Source: Variovorax boronicumulans
Lineage (GTDB): Bacteria; Pseudomonadota; Gammaproteobacteria; Burkholderiales; Burkholderiaceae_C
Length of the DNA stretch: 64,000 bases
Direction: 5' to 3'
Assembly: GCF_030812215.1 (NCBI RefSeq)
Contig: NZ_JAUSSG010000012.1
Coordinates: 62,001 to 126,000 of the forward strand
This document shows positions 16,672 through 25,927 of this stretch, piece after piece. The first letter of the stretch is position 1; each line of letters opens with the position of its first letter. The position numbers were made by a program, and so were the translations under genes. The notes beneath the pieces are model-generated. The model did no database searches. It was not told the origin of the DNA and saw only the letters and a list, made by a program, of their open reading frames with translations.

Positions 16672-17328
16672 TCAGATAGCGCCGGCCACCACGTTGACTG
16701 ACAAGGCCAGCACCAGCATGTTGAATGCAAAGGCCAGCACGCTGTGGACCAGCGTGATGCGCCGCATCTCGCGCGATGTAGCCTGCACGTCGGACACCTG
16801 CGAGGTCATGCCGATCACGTACGAGTAATAGAGAAAGTCGAAGTAGTCCGGGGCGTCGTCCTTGCCCGGAAAGTCGAGCCCGCCATCGGGCGAGCCGCCC
16901 TTCTGGTCGATGTAGTAGCGGTGCGCGTAGTGAAAGGCGTAGATCGTGTGCATCATCAGCCACGAGCCGACCAGCGCCACCACGCCAAGCACGACGTGGC
17001 CCGCGCGCTCCCAGCCAGTCAGTTGCTTGACCTGCTGCAGCAGCATCGCAATGGCGACCACGCTCACGGCCACCACCACCAGCATCGACACCAGGATCAT
17101 CAGGTTGGGCTGGTCCAGCGACTGTGCCCGCTCGCGCGTGCGCCGCGCGTCGAAGGTCTCGATCAGCCACCAGGTCAGCAACTGGTACACCAGCACCCCG
17201 GCGCACCAACCCGCCAGCCCGCGCGCCATGCCGCCGAACGGCCACGGTGCCAGCGCCACGGCGACACCGACCACCGTGCCATAGAGAAGACGCTGCGGGC
17301 CCGTGGTCGTGGAGAGATGTTTGCGCAT
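16672..17328 (-). CDS. DUF1345-family integral membrane protein
   Basis: 218 residues, about five or six membrane helices. The sequence matches the DUF1345 pattern: an N-terminal WPFGGMARGLAGWCAGVLVYQL, a central MHTIYAFHYAHRYY, and the C-terminal DFLYYSYVIGMTSQVSDVQATSREMRRITLVHS. The family has no established function. ATG at 17328. It stands alone, with the intergenic region to its left shared with a beta-barrel gene. Confidence 0.8.
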   Translation of the reverse strand: MRKHLSTTTGPQRLLYGTVVGVAVALAPWPFGGMARGLAGWCAGVLVYQLLTWWLIETFDARRTRERAQSLDQPNLMILVSMLVVVAVSVVAIAMLLQQVKQLTGWERAGHVVLGVVALVGSWLMMHTIYAFHYAHRYYIDQKGGSPDGGLDFPGKDDAPDYFDFLYYSYVIGMTSQVSDVQATSREMRRITLVHSVLAFAFNMLVLALSVNVVAGAI

Positions 17329-17527
17329 GCGGCACTGTAGCGCCGCCCTCCGCGCCATCAAGAAATTCCTACAAGAAGAGCCGCATTCCACGCATCCGAC
17401 GCGCTGCGTCGCATCACTAAGGTACCGCTGGTTCAAGGGAGTCTGGCCCCGAGGCATCACGCGCAGACGATGACCGCTGCGCCACGCAATGTGCCCGGGA
17501 CCTTCATCTTTCTCGTCAAGGATCCTC

Positions 17528-18367
17528 ATGCTCTCGCTTCGCTCCCGTCCGCTCGACTGGACATTCAGATTCGGCGCCCTCGGTGCGCTGGTGGGTTCGG
17601 GTTTTCTCTTCGCCACCGCACCCGCGCTGGCCGACCCATCGCCGGCACTGGACCGGTTCAGTCTTTCGGTGGGCGGCTTCAGTGCCGACCCGAAGCTCAA
17701 TGCCTCGGTGGCCACACCCTACGGAACGCTGCAGACGGGCGACATCAAGCCCGGCCGTGTGACGATGCCCCGCATCACTGCCGACCTGCTGCTTGGCGAC
17801 AGCCATGGCATTTCCTTCGACTACTACCAGTACAAGCGCGACTACGGCGGCCAGTTCGGCAACAACACCTCGTTCGGCCCGTTCGGCACACTGAGCACCC
17901 TCGGCAACGCGAACCTCAACACCAAGCTCGACTTCGCCAAGCTCTCGTACAAGTGGTGGCTCGGCTCGGGCAACACGGTGTTCGGCCTGGGTGCCGGCGC
18001 GGCCTACTACCGCGCAACGCTGGGCGTCACTGCATTCGCGGCGGTGAACGGACAGGTCGGCACGCTGAACGAGAGTTCGAGCGACAACGCGATCGCGCCG
18101 CTGCTGGAGCTGGGCGTGCGCCATGCCATCACGCCCGACCTGCGCCTGTTCGCCGACGCCTCGGGCGTATGGAAGAGCAGCGGCCGCTTCCACGGCAACA
18201 TCTACAACGCATCGGCCGGCGTCGAGTGGTTTCCGGTGAAGAACGTGGGCCTCGTGGTCTCGTATGGCGTGACCAACATCGACCTGACCCGCGACGGCAG
18301 CACGGCCGACTCGCGGCTCAAGGTGCGCCTGCAAGGGCCTTCGGCGTTCCTGAAGGCGCGCTTCTGA
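17528..18367 (+). CDS. Outer-membrane beta-barrel protein of unknown function
   Basis: 279 residues. Signal peptide from the ATG at 17528 with cleavage likely after ALA (ATAPALADPSP). The mature part alternates polar and hydrophobic residues in short strands separated by Gly/Asp turns (for example LDFAKLSYKWWLGSGNTVFGLGAGAAYYRATLG split over two strands), and ends in FLKARF with the terminal Phe used by the outer-membrane assembly machine. That fits a small 8-10 strand barrel of the OmpW/OprF-like class, but no close family was recognised. It ends with a strong intrinsic terminator. Confidence 0.7.
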   Translation: MLSLRSRPLDWTFRFGALGALVGSGFLFATAPALADPSPALDRFSLSVGGFSADPKLNASVATPYGTLQTGDIKPGRVTMPRITADLLLGDSHGISFDYYQYKRDYGGQFGNNTSFGPFGTLSTLGNANLNTKLDFAKLSYKWWLGSGNTVFGLGAGAAYYRATLGVTAFAAVNGQVGTLNESSSDNAIAPLLELGVRHAITPDLRLFADASGVWKSSGRFHGNIYNASAGVEWFPVKNVGLVVSYGVTNIDLTRDGSTADSRLKVRLQGPSAFLKARF

Positions 18368-18402
18368 CGCGCAGTCGAGCCCGGGTCATGAATCGGCAGA
18401 CG

Positions 18403-18424
18403 GCCCGCTTCGGCGGGCTTTTTT
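18403..18424 (+). terminator. Intrinsic terminator after the beta-barrel gene
   Basis: Stem GCCCGC (18403-18408), loop TTCG, stem GCGGGC, followed at once by six T residues (18419-18424). It lies 35 bases after the stop of the beta-barrel gene. Confidence 0.9.
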
Positions 18425-18520
18425 GTGTAGCCACTCTTCGCAAGACGCGGCGCCGCGCGAGCTTTAGCCTCTGGCCGCGAGATCGATCAACGACCGACCG
18501 AAGACCGGAGACACGAAGCC

Positions 18521-20137
18521 ATGCCCGCAGTCCGCCCCGCGCTCACGCCCCTGCCATCCCCCTCGATTGCACGCATCTCGCGCATCGCCTTGGGCGATGT
18601 GATCCACCGTTCCGCGCGTCGCTTCGGCGCGCGCACCGCGTTGATCGACGGGGCGCACCGCATGACCTACAGTGAGCTCGACGCCGCATCGAACCGCTTC
18701 GCACACCACCTGCTGGGCCTCGGCCTTTTGAGCGGGGAGCGCGTGGGCATGTTGTGCAACAACTCGATCCAGATGGTGGTCGCGATGCTCGGCATCCAGA
18801 AGGCCGGAATGGTGTGGGTGCCGATCAACACCGCGCTTGCGGTCGATGCCATCGGCTACATCCTCTCGCATGCGGAGATACGCCACATCGTGATCGACAC
18901 GGCCCTGCACGCCAAGCCCGCGCTGCGCGATCTGCTGCAAGACAAAGGCGTCGCACCGATGCTCTGCGTGCTCGATGGCGATGCACCGCCTGCGGGAATT
19001 TCCACCGTGCCGGAAGCAATCTCGAAAGGCGCCGCCGCGCTGCCCGACGTGGACATCGACAGCACGCAGCTTGCGCTCATCATGTATACGAGCGGCACCA
19101 CCGGCCGGCAGAAAGGCGTGATGCACTCGCATGCCTCGGTGCACTCGGTGCTGCTGAGCAACATGGTCGAATGGGGCAGCAGCCCAGAGCGCTGCGATGT
19201 GTGGAGCAGCGTGCTGCCGCTTTTTCATTGCGGCCAGCACACGGTGCTGATGTCGGCGCTCGCGGTCGGCGGCGCGCTCGTCATCTTTCGCGGCTTCGAT
19301 CCGGCCGCGGTGCTCGAGGCCATCGAGCGCCACCGCATCACCGTCGTGGTCGGTCTGCCGATGATGTACGGCGCATTGCTCGCGCATCCGCAGCGCACGG
19401 CGCGCGACCTGTCGAGCCTGCGCCTGTGCGTCTATGCGATGGCGCCGATGTCACGCACGCTGCTGCTGCGTCTGCTCGACGGGTTCTGCCCGAACTTCGC
19501 GCTGGTCTCCGGCCAGACCGAGATGTACCCCGGTGCCACCATCTTCGAGGTGCAGGAGCAGCGACAGCGCTTCGGCTCCTATTGGGGCGTGGGCACGCTG
19601 GTGAACGAGGTCGCGGTGATGAGCGACGGCGGCGAACTGCTCGGTGCGAACCAGGTCGGTGAAATCGTCTTTCGCGGTCCCAATGTGATGCTCGGCTACT
19701 ACAAGGACCCCGAGGCGACGGCGAATGCGCAGCGCTTCGGCTGGCACCACTCTGGCGACCTGGGCAAGCTCGACGACGACGGCCAGTTGATCTTCCTCGA
19801 CCGGCTGAAGGACATGGTGAAGTCGGGCGGCGAGAACGTGCCGTCGCTCAAGGTCGAGGAGGTGCTGTTGCGACACCCCGCCGTGCTCAATGCGGCGGTG
19901 GTCGGATTGCCGCACGACCATTGGGGCGAGGCCATCACCGCCTTCGTCACGCGTCGGCCCGATGCGCCGGCGGAACTCACGGCCGCGGACCTCGCCACGC
20001 ACTGCCGGGAACACCTCGGCGGTTTCGAGGTGCCCAAGGAAATCGTCTTCCTGCCCGCGCTGCCGATGACGTCGACCGGAAAGATCCAGAAGTTCGAGCT
20101 GCGCCAGGCGCACCAGGATCACTATCGGCGCGGTTGA
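18521..20137 (+). CDS. AMP-binding acyl-CoA synthetase (long/medium-chain fatty acid or aryl-CoA ligase type)
   Basis: 538 residues, ANL superfamily. Activates a carboxylic acid with ATP to the acyl-adenylate and then to the CoA thioester. The P-loop motif is MYTSGTTGRQKGVMHSHA (about 188-205), the AMP-binding region is LVSGQTEMYP, the hinge is GWHHSGDLGKLDDDGQLIFLDRLKDMVKSGGENV split around 410-440, and the catalytic Lys lies in TSTGKIQKFEL near the C-terminus. Substrate cannot be fixed from the sequence. The 3' end overlaps the convergent LysR gene by 16 bases. It has no same-strand neighbour, so it may serve the aromatic-ester catabolism encoded beside it. Confidence 0.88.
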   Translation: MPAVRPALTPLPSPSIARISRIALGDVIHRSARRFGARTALIDGAHRMTYSELDAASNRFAHHLLGLGLLSGERVGMLCNNSIQMVVAMLGIQKAGMVWVPINTALAVDAIGYILSHAEIRHIVIDTALHAKPALRDLLQDKGVAPMLCVLDGDAPPAGISTVPEAISKGAAALPDVDIDSTQLALIMYTSGTTGRQKGVMHSHASVHSVLLSNMVEWGSSPERCDVWSSVLPLFHCGQHTVLMSALAVGGALVIFRGFDPAAVLEAIERHRITVVVGLPMMYGALLAHPQRTARDLSSLRLCVYAMAPMSRTLLLRLLDGFCPNFALVSGQTEMYPGATIFEVQEQRQRFGSYWGVGTLVNEVAVMSDGGELLGANQVGEIVFRGPNVMLGYYKDPEATANAQRFGWHHSGDLGKLDDDGQLIFLDRLKDMVKSGGENVPSLKVEEVLLRHPAVLNAAVVGLPHDHWGEAITAFVTRRPDAPAELTAADLATHCREHLGGFEVPKEIVFLPALPMTSTGKIQKFELRQAHQDHYRRG

Positions 20138-21135
20138 GGCGGTGCGGGCGATCGCGGCGCAGAGGCGCGCACTTCCTTTCTCGCCTTGCCGGCGGGTGCG
20201 GCGAGCCGCGTGCCTTCCCATTGCCCGCTGGTGCAGAGGTCGCGGATCACGTCGCCGATCAAGTTGCAGATCGCACGCTTCGCATTCGTCGTGGGCAGGT
20301 GCACCGACACGCACAGCCCGAGCGTGCGAAACATCGCAGGCGAATCGATCCGGTGCGCCCTCAGGCGGTCTTCTCGCACCTCGCGCTGCGCGAGGCCGAG
20401 CGGCATGATGGTTGCGCCGAGCCCCGCTTCGACCGCCGCCTTCAGCGTGTAGACCGAGTTGATTTCCGCCGCCACGCGCGCCGGCGGCTGGCCCGCCGCC
20501 TCGAGCACCGCATCCACCAGCCAGCGTGTGCAATGACCATGCGCATTGGCAGGCCACACCAGCGGACGCGCCGTGGCTTGCGCGATGCTCACATCGCCCG
20601 GCGGCAGTGCATGCGGGTCCTGCGGCGATTCGAGAAAAACGAAATCCTCTTCCACCAGCGGCGTGAAGGCGATGTCTTCCACGGGCATGGTGGGCGAGAA
20701 GATCGCCACGTCGACACGGCCGCGCAGCAACTGGTCGGCCATGTTGCCGGTGAGTTCCTCGTTGAGGTGGAACACCACGTCCGGGTAGCGCCGCGCGGCC
20801 GCGCGCATCAACGGCAGCGCGATCATCGGCGACACGCTCTGCGGCAGCGCCGCCACCACCGAACCCACCACCGAATCGGCCGCCACGTGCACCGCGGCCT
20901 TGGCATCGCCGACCTGCTTGGTGATGCCCTGCGCGTATTCGTAGAACACCTTGCCCGCCTCGGTCACCGTCACGCCGTTGCGGCTGCGCAGCAGCAGCGG
21001 CGTGCCCAGTTCGCCTTCGAGCTCGGCCATCTGCTTGCTGAGTGCCGACTGCGCCACGAAGAGCTGCTGCGCCGCGCGAGAGAGGCTGCCGCAATCCACG
21101 ATGGCGACGAAATACTTGAACTGGCGCAACTCCAT
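20122..21135 (-). CDS. LysR-family transcriptional regulator (NAC/Cbl-like)
   Basis: 337 residues. N-terminal winged helix-turn-helix (MELRQFKYFVAIVDCGSLSRAAQQLFVAQSALSKQMAELE region, residues 1-60) followed by a LysR substrate-binding domain (about 90-300). The MELRQFKYFVAIVDCGSLSRAA opening and QSALSKQMAELE are typical of the NAC/Cbl/nitrogen- and aromatic-catabolism subgroup. The C-terminal 30 residues are an Ala/Pro/Arg tail. It lies 80 bases downstream of the tannase gene on the same strand and probably controls the MFS-oxidase-tannase unit, where a LysR-type dyad is seen. Confidence 0.9.
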   Translation of the reverse strand: MELRQFKYFVAIVDCGSLSRAAQQLFVAQSALSKQMAELEGELGTPLLLRSRNGVTVTEAGKVFYEYAQGITKQVGDAKAAVHVAADSVVGSVVAALPQSVSPMIALPLMRAAARRYPDVVFHLNEELTGNMADQLLRGRVDVAIFSPTMPVEDIAFTPLVEEDFVFLESPQDPHALPPGDVSIAQATARPLVWPANAHGHCTRWLVDAVLEAAGQPPARVAAEINSVYTLKAAVEAGLGATIMPLGLAQREVREDRLRAHRIDSPAMFRTLGLCVSVHLPTTNAKRAICNLIGDVIRDLCTSGQWEGTRLAAPAGKARKEVRASAPRSPAPPQPRR

Positions 21136-21215
21136 CGGCGTGTCTCCGGCCGCCGGCTGCAGGGGTGCAACGGGCGGGCGGTCATTCTAGGACCGTGATC
21201 TCGGTGAGGCGCTCG

Positions 21216-22841
21216 TCAGTTCACGCAATCGAAGCTCGCCGCATCGTTCGCATCGCCCGTGCCCTTGTAGCGCGGATACGCCGGGTACTTGCACATCGGG
21301 CGCGCCATCGTGGTGGCGCCCGCCGCATCGACCTTGCGGTGCACCAGCTTCTGCGCCGAGACGGGCACGCCCTGCTCCACCCAGGTGGACATCGCCTTCA
21401 GCAGGTCGACCTTGTCGGGTCCCGCGCCGCCGTAGCAGTGGCCCACGCCGGGCGCCAGGAAAAGCTCGACCGTCTCGTCCGCCTTCTGCGCGCCCAGGGT
21501 GCCGACGACCTGCTCGTAGTAGCGCGCGTTGTCCCGCGCGCTCACCGAGGTGTCGTTGGTGCCGTTCCACATGATCAGTTTCGCGCCGCGCGCATGCAGG
21601 CGCCCGAGGTCCGGGTCGGCCGCGCTGAACATGCCGCCGACGATGCCCATGCGCGTGAGCCACTGGTCGGGGTTCCAGGTCGCGGTGTCGAAGGCTGCAT
21701 CGCGCGTGATGAACGAGCGCACGAAGCCATCGGAGAAAAGCCCCTGTACCGACGCACCGCCGAACGCCGCCTGCGGCCAGATGTATTCACCCCAGCCCTT
21801 GGGCGAGTTCTCCGCGCCGAAGTTGTAGCCCGTGTGCGACCACGCACCGTCCGATGTCGCGACCGGCGAGGTGATGGTCTTCACGGTGGCGATCTGCGCA
21901 TCGGACAGGCAGCTGTCGCCAGTGTCCGCACCGCCCGCGCAGCGCAGCGCCGTCGCGTCGAAGGTGCAAGCCGCGGGCCTGGAGATGATGCCGTCCGCCA
22001 CGCCGTCGAGCCCGTCGCACTGCGCGAGCACCGCGTTGGCCAGCAGCGTCTGCTTGGCCGGATTCAATGCGTTGGCGGGCACGCGCACCTGCCTGGCGAT
22101 GCGGTTGAACTGCATGAAGAGGCCCATGATGTTGCCGGCCGGCGCGCGCGCCACGATGCCGTCGAAGTCTTCGGGAAAGCGCTGGGCCTGCATCATCGCG
22201 TCGTGCCCGCCCATCGAGCAGCCTTCGAAGTAGCTGCGCGTCGGTGCGGTGCCGAAGAACTGTGCGATCACCTCCTTGCCCGGGGGCAGCGCGCGATGCT
22301 CGGACTGCTGCGTGAAGTCGAGGAGTTTGACCGGATCGAGTGCGAACTCGCCCTTGAAGTAGTTGAGATCGGTGGCGCCCGGGTAGTCGTAGCCGCCGTT
22401 GGTGCCGACCGTCGCATAACGCTCGGTGAGGATCGATTCGCTGAACTGCGCGGCGGTGGCCGTGGGCATCTGGCCGTCGAAGCCGCCGCCACCAATGAAG
22501 GCGAGCTTGCCATTCCAGCCCGAGGTCGGCAGCCGCGCCTCGAAACGCAGCGTCGAGCCCTTGAAGCTCGCGGTCACCACGCAGTATTCGGGCTGCGGCG
22601 TCTTCGCGGCGACGACCTTCGCATCGTCGATGACGACAGCGCCCGCGGCCAGCGCCCGCCCCTTGAGCGCGGGACACTTCTCGGCAAGCGATGCGGCCGG
22701 CGGTGGCGGCGCAGCGGGCGGCTGTGCAGGAGGAGCGGCCGGAAGCGGCAGCGGCGAGAAGCCCCCGTTGGCCCCGCCTCCGCCGCAACCGGCCGCAAAC
22801 ACAACAACCGCGATCGAGACCAGCGTGTGCCTGGCTTTCAT
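21216..22841 (-). CDS. Tannase/feruloyl-esterase family lipoprotein
   Basis: 541 residues. Signal peptide with lipobox FAAGC, then a Gly/Pro-rich linker, so it should be a lipoprotein on the periplasmic or outer face. The rest is the tannase family alpha/beta hydrolase. The family CS-D-HC motif is present: Ser next to Cys in EGCSMGGHDAMM, and His next to Cys in GVGHCYGGAGPDKVD, so the catalytic Ser and His are joined by a Cys-Cys bridge. RLGD-like GTNDTSVSARDNARYYEQV supplies the lid/Asp region. It hydrolyses esters of aromatic acids such as gallate or ferulate. It starts three bases after the stop of the FAD oxidase gene. Confidence 0.88.
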   Translation of the reverse strand: MKARHTLVSIAVVVFAAGCGGGGANGGFSPLPLPAAPPAQPPAAPPPPAASLAEKCPALKGRALAAGAVVIDDAKVVAAKTPQPEYCVVTASFKGSTLRFEARLPTSGWNGKLAFIGGGGFDGQMPTATAAQFSESILTERYATVGTNGGYDYPGATDLNYFKGEFALDPVKLLDFTQQSEHRALPPGKEVIAQFFGTAPTRSYFEGCSMGGHDAMMQAQRFPEDFDGIVARAPAGNIMGLFMQFNRIARQVRVPANALNPAKQTLLANAVLAQCDGLDGVADGIISRPAACTFDATALRCAGGADTGDSCLSDAQIATVKTITSPVATSDGAWSHTGYNFGAENSPKGWGEYIWPQAAFGGASVQGLFSDGFVRSFITRDAAFDTATWNPDQWLTRMGIVGGMFSAADPDLGRLHARGAKLIMWNGTNDTSVSARDNARYYEQVVGTLGAQKADETVELFLAPGVGHCYGGAGPDKVDLLKAMSTWVEQGVPVSAQKLVHRKVDAAGATTMARPMCKYPAYPRYKGTGDANDAASFDCVN

Positions 22842-22844
22842 TTT

Positions 22845-24290
22845 TTATGTCTCCTGGTGAAGAGGAAAAGACTCGGCCGGGCCGATGATCTTTCCGGGGT
22901 TGAAGATGTCGTGCGGGTCCAGCGCCTGCTTGATCGCGCGCATCAGCCCGACGGTGTGCACGCCGTGTTCCTCGACGAGGTACTGCATCTTGTGAAGGCC
23001 CACGCCGTGCTCGCCGGTCGATGTGCCGCCGTGGCGCAGCGCGCGCTGCACGAGCCGATGGCTGAAGGCTTCGGCGGCTTCGTTTTCTTGCACGTTGTTC
23101 GGGTCGACCAGCACGAGGCAATGGAAATTGCCGTCGCCCACATGGCCGAACACGGGCGCGAGCAGTCCGTGCTCTGCGATGTCGGCCTGCGTTTCTTCCA
23201 CGCATTGCGCGAGCGCGGACAACGGCACGCAGGCATCGGTGGTCAGGCTGCGGCTGCCTGCCTTCAGCTGCAGGCAGGCGAAGTAGGCGTGATGGCGCGG
23301 CGTCCACAGGCGCGAGCGCTCTTCCTGCAGATTGGCCCACTGGAACTCGCCGCCGCCGTGGCTGGCAGCGATCTCGCGGACGATGTCCGACTGCTCGTCG
23401 ATCTGCGCCTTGCTCGCACCGAACTCCAGGAACAGCGTGGGGTTCTCGCTGAGCGAAGTGCGGCTGTGCGCGTTGACGGCGCGAATCGTGAGCGCATCCA
23501 GCATCTCGGCGCGCGCGAGCGGCACGCCCATCTGGATCGACTCGATCACGCAATCGACCGCCGCGGCCACCGTCGGGAAATGCACCACCGCCGCTGCGTA
23601 GGCCTCGGGGTGCGGGTGCAGCCGCACGGTCGCTTCGGTGATGAGGCCCAGCGTGCCTTCGGAGCCGCAGTACAGCTGCGTGAGGTTGTAGCCCGCCGAG
23701 CTCTTGCGCGCCTGCGACGCGGTGCGCACCACGTCGCCGTTGGCGGTGACCACGGTGAGGCTCACGAGGTTGTCGCGCATCGTGCCGTAGCGCACGGTGT
23801 TCGTGCCCGAAGCGGCAGTGGCCACCATGCCGCCGATGGATGCGTCCGCGCCCGGATCGACCGAGAAGAAGAAGCCGCTCTCCGACAGCGCCGCATTCAG
23901 TTGGCCGCGCGTCACGCCGGCCTCGACCGTGGCCGTCAGGTCGCCAGGGCGGATGGCCAGCACCTTGTTCATCTGCGAGAAGTCGACGCACACGCCGCCC
24001 TCCACCGCGAGCAGGTGCCCCTCGACCGACGAGCCCACCCCAAAGCCGATGACCGGCACGCGCTCCCGCGCACAGGCCCTGACGACGAAGGCCACCTCGT
24101 CGGTGCTCTGCACGAAGACGACCACATCGGGTGGCTGAGGCAGGTAGGCCGATTCGTCGGTGCCGTGCTGCAGCAGCACGGCCTGGCTGGTCGAGCAGCG
24201 CTCGGCAAAACGGCGTTGCAGCAACGCGATCAACTCGCTCGATGGCGCGCGGCGTTTCGCGCGCGCAGGGGAACTCACAACCGCATCCAT
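22845..24290 (-). CDS. FAD-linked oxidase, D-lactate dehydrogenase/GlcD type
   Basis: 481 residues. PCMH-type FAD domain (about 50-230) with PVIGFGVGSSVEGHLLAVEGG and the flavin-contacting VDPGADASIGGMVATAASGTN, then the FAD-oxidase C-terminal domain with GHVGDGNFHCLVLVD and STGEHGVGLHKMQYL. These are the hallmarks of D-lactate, glycolate and other 2-hydroxyacid dehydrogenases. The exact 2-hydroxy acid is not known; since it sits between an anion permease and an aromatic esterase, an alpha-hydroxy acid side product of that pathway is possible. ATG at 24290. Confidence 0.88.
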   Translation of the reverse strand: MDAVVSSPARAKRRAPSSELIALLQRRFAERCSTSQAVLLQHGTDESAYLPQPPDVVVFVQSTDEVAFVVRACARERVPVIGFGVGSSVEGHLLAVEGGVCVDFSQMNKVLAIRPGDLTATVEAGVTRGQLNAALSESGFFFSVDPGADASIGGMVATAASGTNTVRYGTMRDNLVSLTVVTANGDVVRTASQARKSSAGYNLTQLYCGSEGTLGLITEATVRLHPHPEAYAAAVVHFPTVAAAVDCVIESIQMGVPLARAEMLDALTIRAVNAHSRTSLSENPTLFLEFGASKAQIDEQSDIVREIAASHGGGEFQWANLQEERSRLWTPRHHAYFACLQLKAGSRSLTTDACVPLSALAQCVEETQADIAEHGLLAPVFGHVGDGNFHCLVLVDPNNVQENEAAEAFSHRLVQRALRHGGTSTGEHGVGLHKMQYLVEEHGVHTVGLMRAIKQALDPHDIFNPGKIIGPAESFPLHQET

Positions 24291-24354
24291 GGGGTCTTCT
24301 TTCTTGAACTCTGGAGAAGCACCGCGAGCGAATGCCGCGGTGCGGGGGAACGCC

Positions 24355-25674
24355 TCAGCGCTTCTTCGGTGAAGCGGCTTGCGGCTTGACGAAGAGCACG
24401 AGCACCGCGCCGATGACGAGCAGCGCGGCCAGCATGTGCAGGCCCGCATCGGTGCTCTGCGTCGCGTCCTTGATGAGGCCGATCATGAAAGGCGCGCTGA
24501 AGCCCGAGAGGTTGCCGAAGGAGTTGATGAAGGCGATGCCCGCCGCGGCCGCCGCACCGCCGAGAAACGCGGTCGGCATGCCCCAGAAGATCGGCAGCGT
24601 GGCCATGATGCCCATCGTGGCGAGCGTGAGCCCCGCCATCGCATACACCGCGTTGCCGTGGAAGGCCACGCTCAGCACCAGCCCCACGGCACCGACCACG
24701 GCCGCGATGGCGCTGTGCCAGCGGTACTCGAGCCGGCGGTCGGCACTGCGCGCCACCAGGTACATCGCGACGACGCCGAAGGCCCACGGGATGGCGCTGA
24801 CGAGGCCGATGTCGAGCGCGCCCTTCACGCCGATCGCCTTGATGATGCTCGGCAGCCAGAACGAGATGCCGTAGAGCCCCGAGACGAACGAGAAGTACAC
24901 CAGCGCCAAGAGCCAGACGCGTGGATTGGCCAGAACGGTGAGGATCTTCGCTTCGGACTTGCCCGCATCTTCTGCCGCGATGTCGCGGGCGATGAGTTCG
25001 CGCTCGGCCGGCGTGAGCCATTGGGCGTCTTTCACGCGGTCGTCGAGGTAGCGCCACACGACCGCGCCCAGCGCCACTGTCGGCAGGCCCTGCAAGAGAA
25101 AGAGCCACTGCCATCCGGCCCAGCCATGCACGCCGCTCATGCCTTGCAATATCCAGCCCGAGATCGGCCCGCCGAGGATGCCCGCGAACGGAATCGCCGC
25201 GAGGAAGAGCGAGGTCGCCTTGCCGCGCCGCGCAGCCGGGTACCAGTAGGTGAGGTACAGGATGATCCCGGGGAAGAAGCCCGCCTCGGCCGCGCCGAGC
25301 AGGAAGCGGATCACATAGAACGATATCGGCGAACTCACGAACATCGTCGCTGCCGAGAGGAGCCCCCAGGTGACCATGATCCGCGCGATCCAGCGGCGCG
25401 CGCCTACGCGGTGCAGCACCACGTTGCTCGGCACCTCGAAGAGGAAATAGCCGACGAAGAAAATGCCGGCACCCAGGCCATACACCGCCTCGCTGAACTG
25501 CAGGTCGCCCTGCATCTGCAGCTTGGCGAACCCGACGTTCACGCGGTCCAGGTAGGCCACGATGTAGCAGAGGAAGAGCAGCGGTATCAGGCGCCAGCTG
25601 ACCTTGCGGTAGACCGCGTCGGAGGTGCTGTCGAAGCGGCCCCCGTAGGGTTGTGTCATTGCGGGTGTGCTCAT
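24355..25674 (-). CDS. MFS permease, ACS (anion:cation symporter) family
   Basis: 439 residues with 12 membrane helices. The N-terminus has the ACS pattern SWRLIPLLFLCYIVAYLDRVNVGFAKLQM followed by YGLGAGIFFVGYFLFEVPSNV and the loop RRWIARIMVTWG, seen in tartrate, hexuronate, phthalate and similar organic-anion importers. It likely brings in the organic acid used by the two genes downstream, 64 bases away. ATG at 25674; an in-frame ATG at 25659 is also possible. A LysR-type dyad lies about 100 bases upstream. Confidence 0.9.
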   Translation of the reverse strand: MSTPAMTQPYGGRFDSTSDAVYRKVSWRLIPLLFLCYIVAYLDRVNVGFAKLQMQGDLQFSEAVYGLGAGIFFVGYFLFEVPSNVVLHRVGARRWIARIMVTWGLLSAATMFVSSPISFYVIRFLLGAAEAGFFPGIILYLTYWYPAARRGKATSLFLAAIPFAGILGGPISGWILQGMSGVHGWAGWQWLFLLQGLPTVALGAVVWRYLDDRVKDAQWLTPAERELIARDIAAEDAGKSEAKILTVLANPRVWLLALVYFSFVSGLYGISFWLPSIIKAIGVKGALDIGLVSAIPWAFGVVAMYLVARSADRRLEYRWHSAIAAVVGAVGLVLSVAFHGNAVYAMAGLTLATMGIMATLPIFWGMPTAFLGGAAAAAGIAFINSFGNLSGFSAPFMIGLIKDATQSTDAGLHMLAALLVIGAVLVLFVKPQAASPKKR

Positions 25675-25775
25675 GGGTGTTGTCTCTCGCTTTGGAATGC
25701 CGACGATGGTCGCGTCGGCGCGAGCCCTCGCCGCAGCGGGTTAACGCGCAAGATTCATATGGATTGAAGACCTGC

Positions 25776-25794
25776 GTATCTCCGAACGAGATAC
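25776..25794. promoter_or_regulatory. LysR-type operator in the MFS/PhnD divergent region
   Basis: A perfect 7-bp inverted repeat GTATCTC-N5-GAGATAC, containing a T-N11-A core (T at 25779, A at 25791) as in LysR-family recognition sites. It lies 102 bases upstream of the MFS start and 133 bases upstream of the PhnD-like start. The NAC/Cbl-like LysR protein encoded at the end of the catabolic unit is the natural candidate to bind it. Confidence 0.55.
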
Positions 25795-25927
25795 CTGCCG
25801 GCGTTGCGCGTTTGCCGCAAAACTGTTGTCCTTAGTACTAACCCCTGAGGCAGCCACCCTTTCGGCTGTCTATGATCGGCGCAAACATGTTGTAACAATC
25901 TGGCCGCAATCCGAAAGAAAGCAATCG

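Noticed and set aside
21165..24389. Long plus-strand open frame across LysR start, tannase and oxidase genes
   Set aside because: Low-complexity Arg/Ala/His composition and no recognisable motif; the minus-strand genes below it have clear catalytic motifs.
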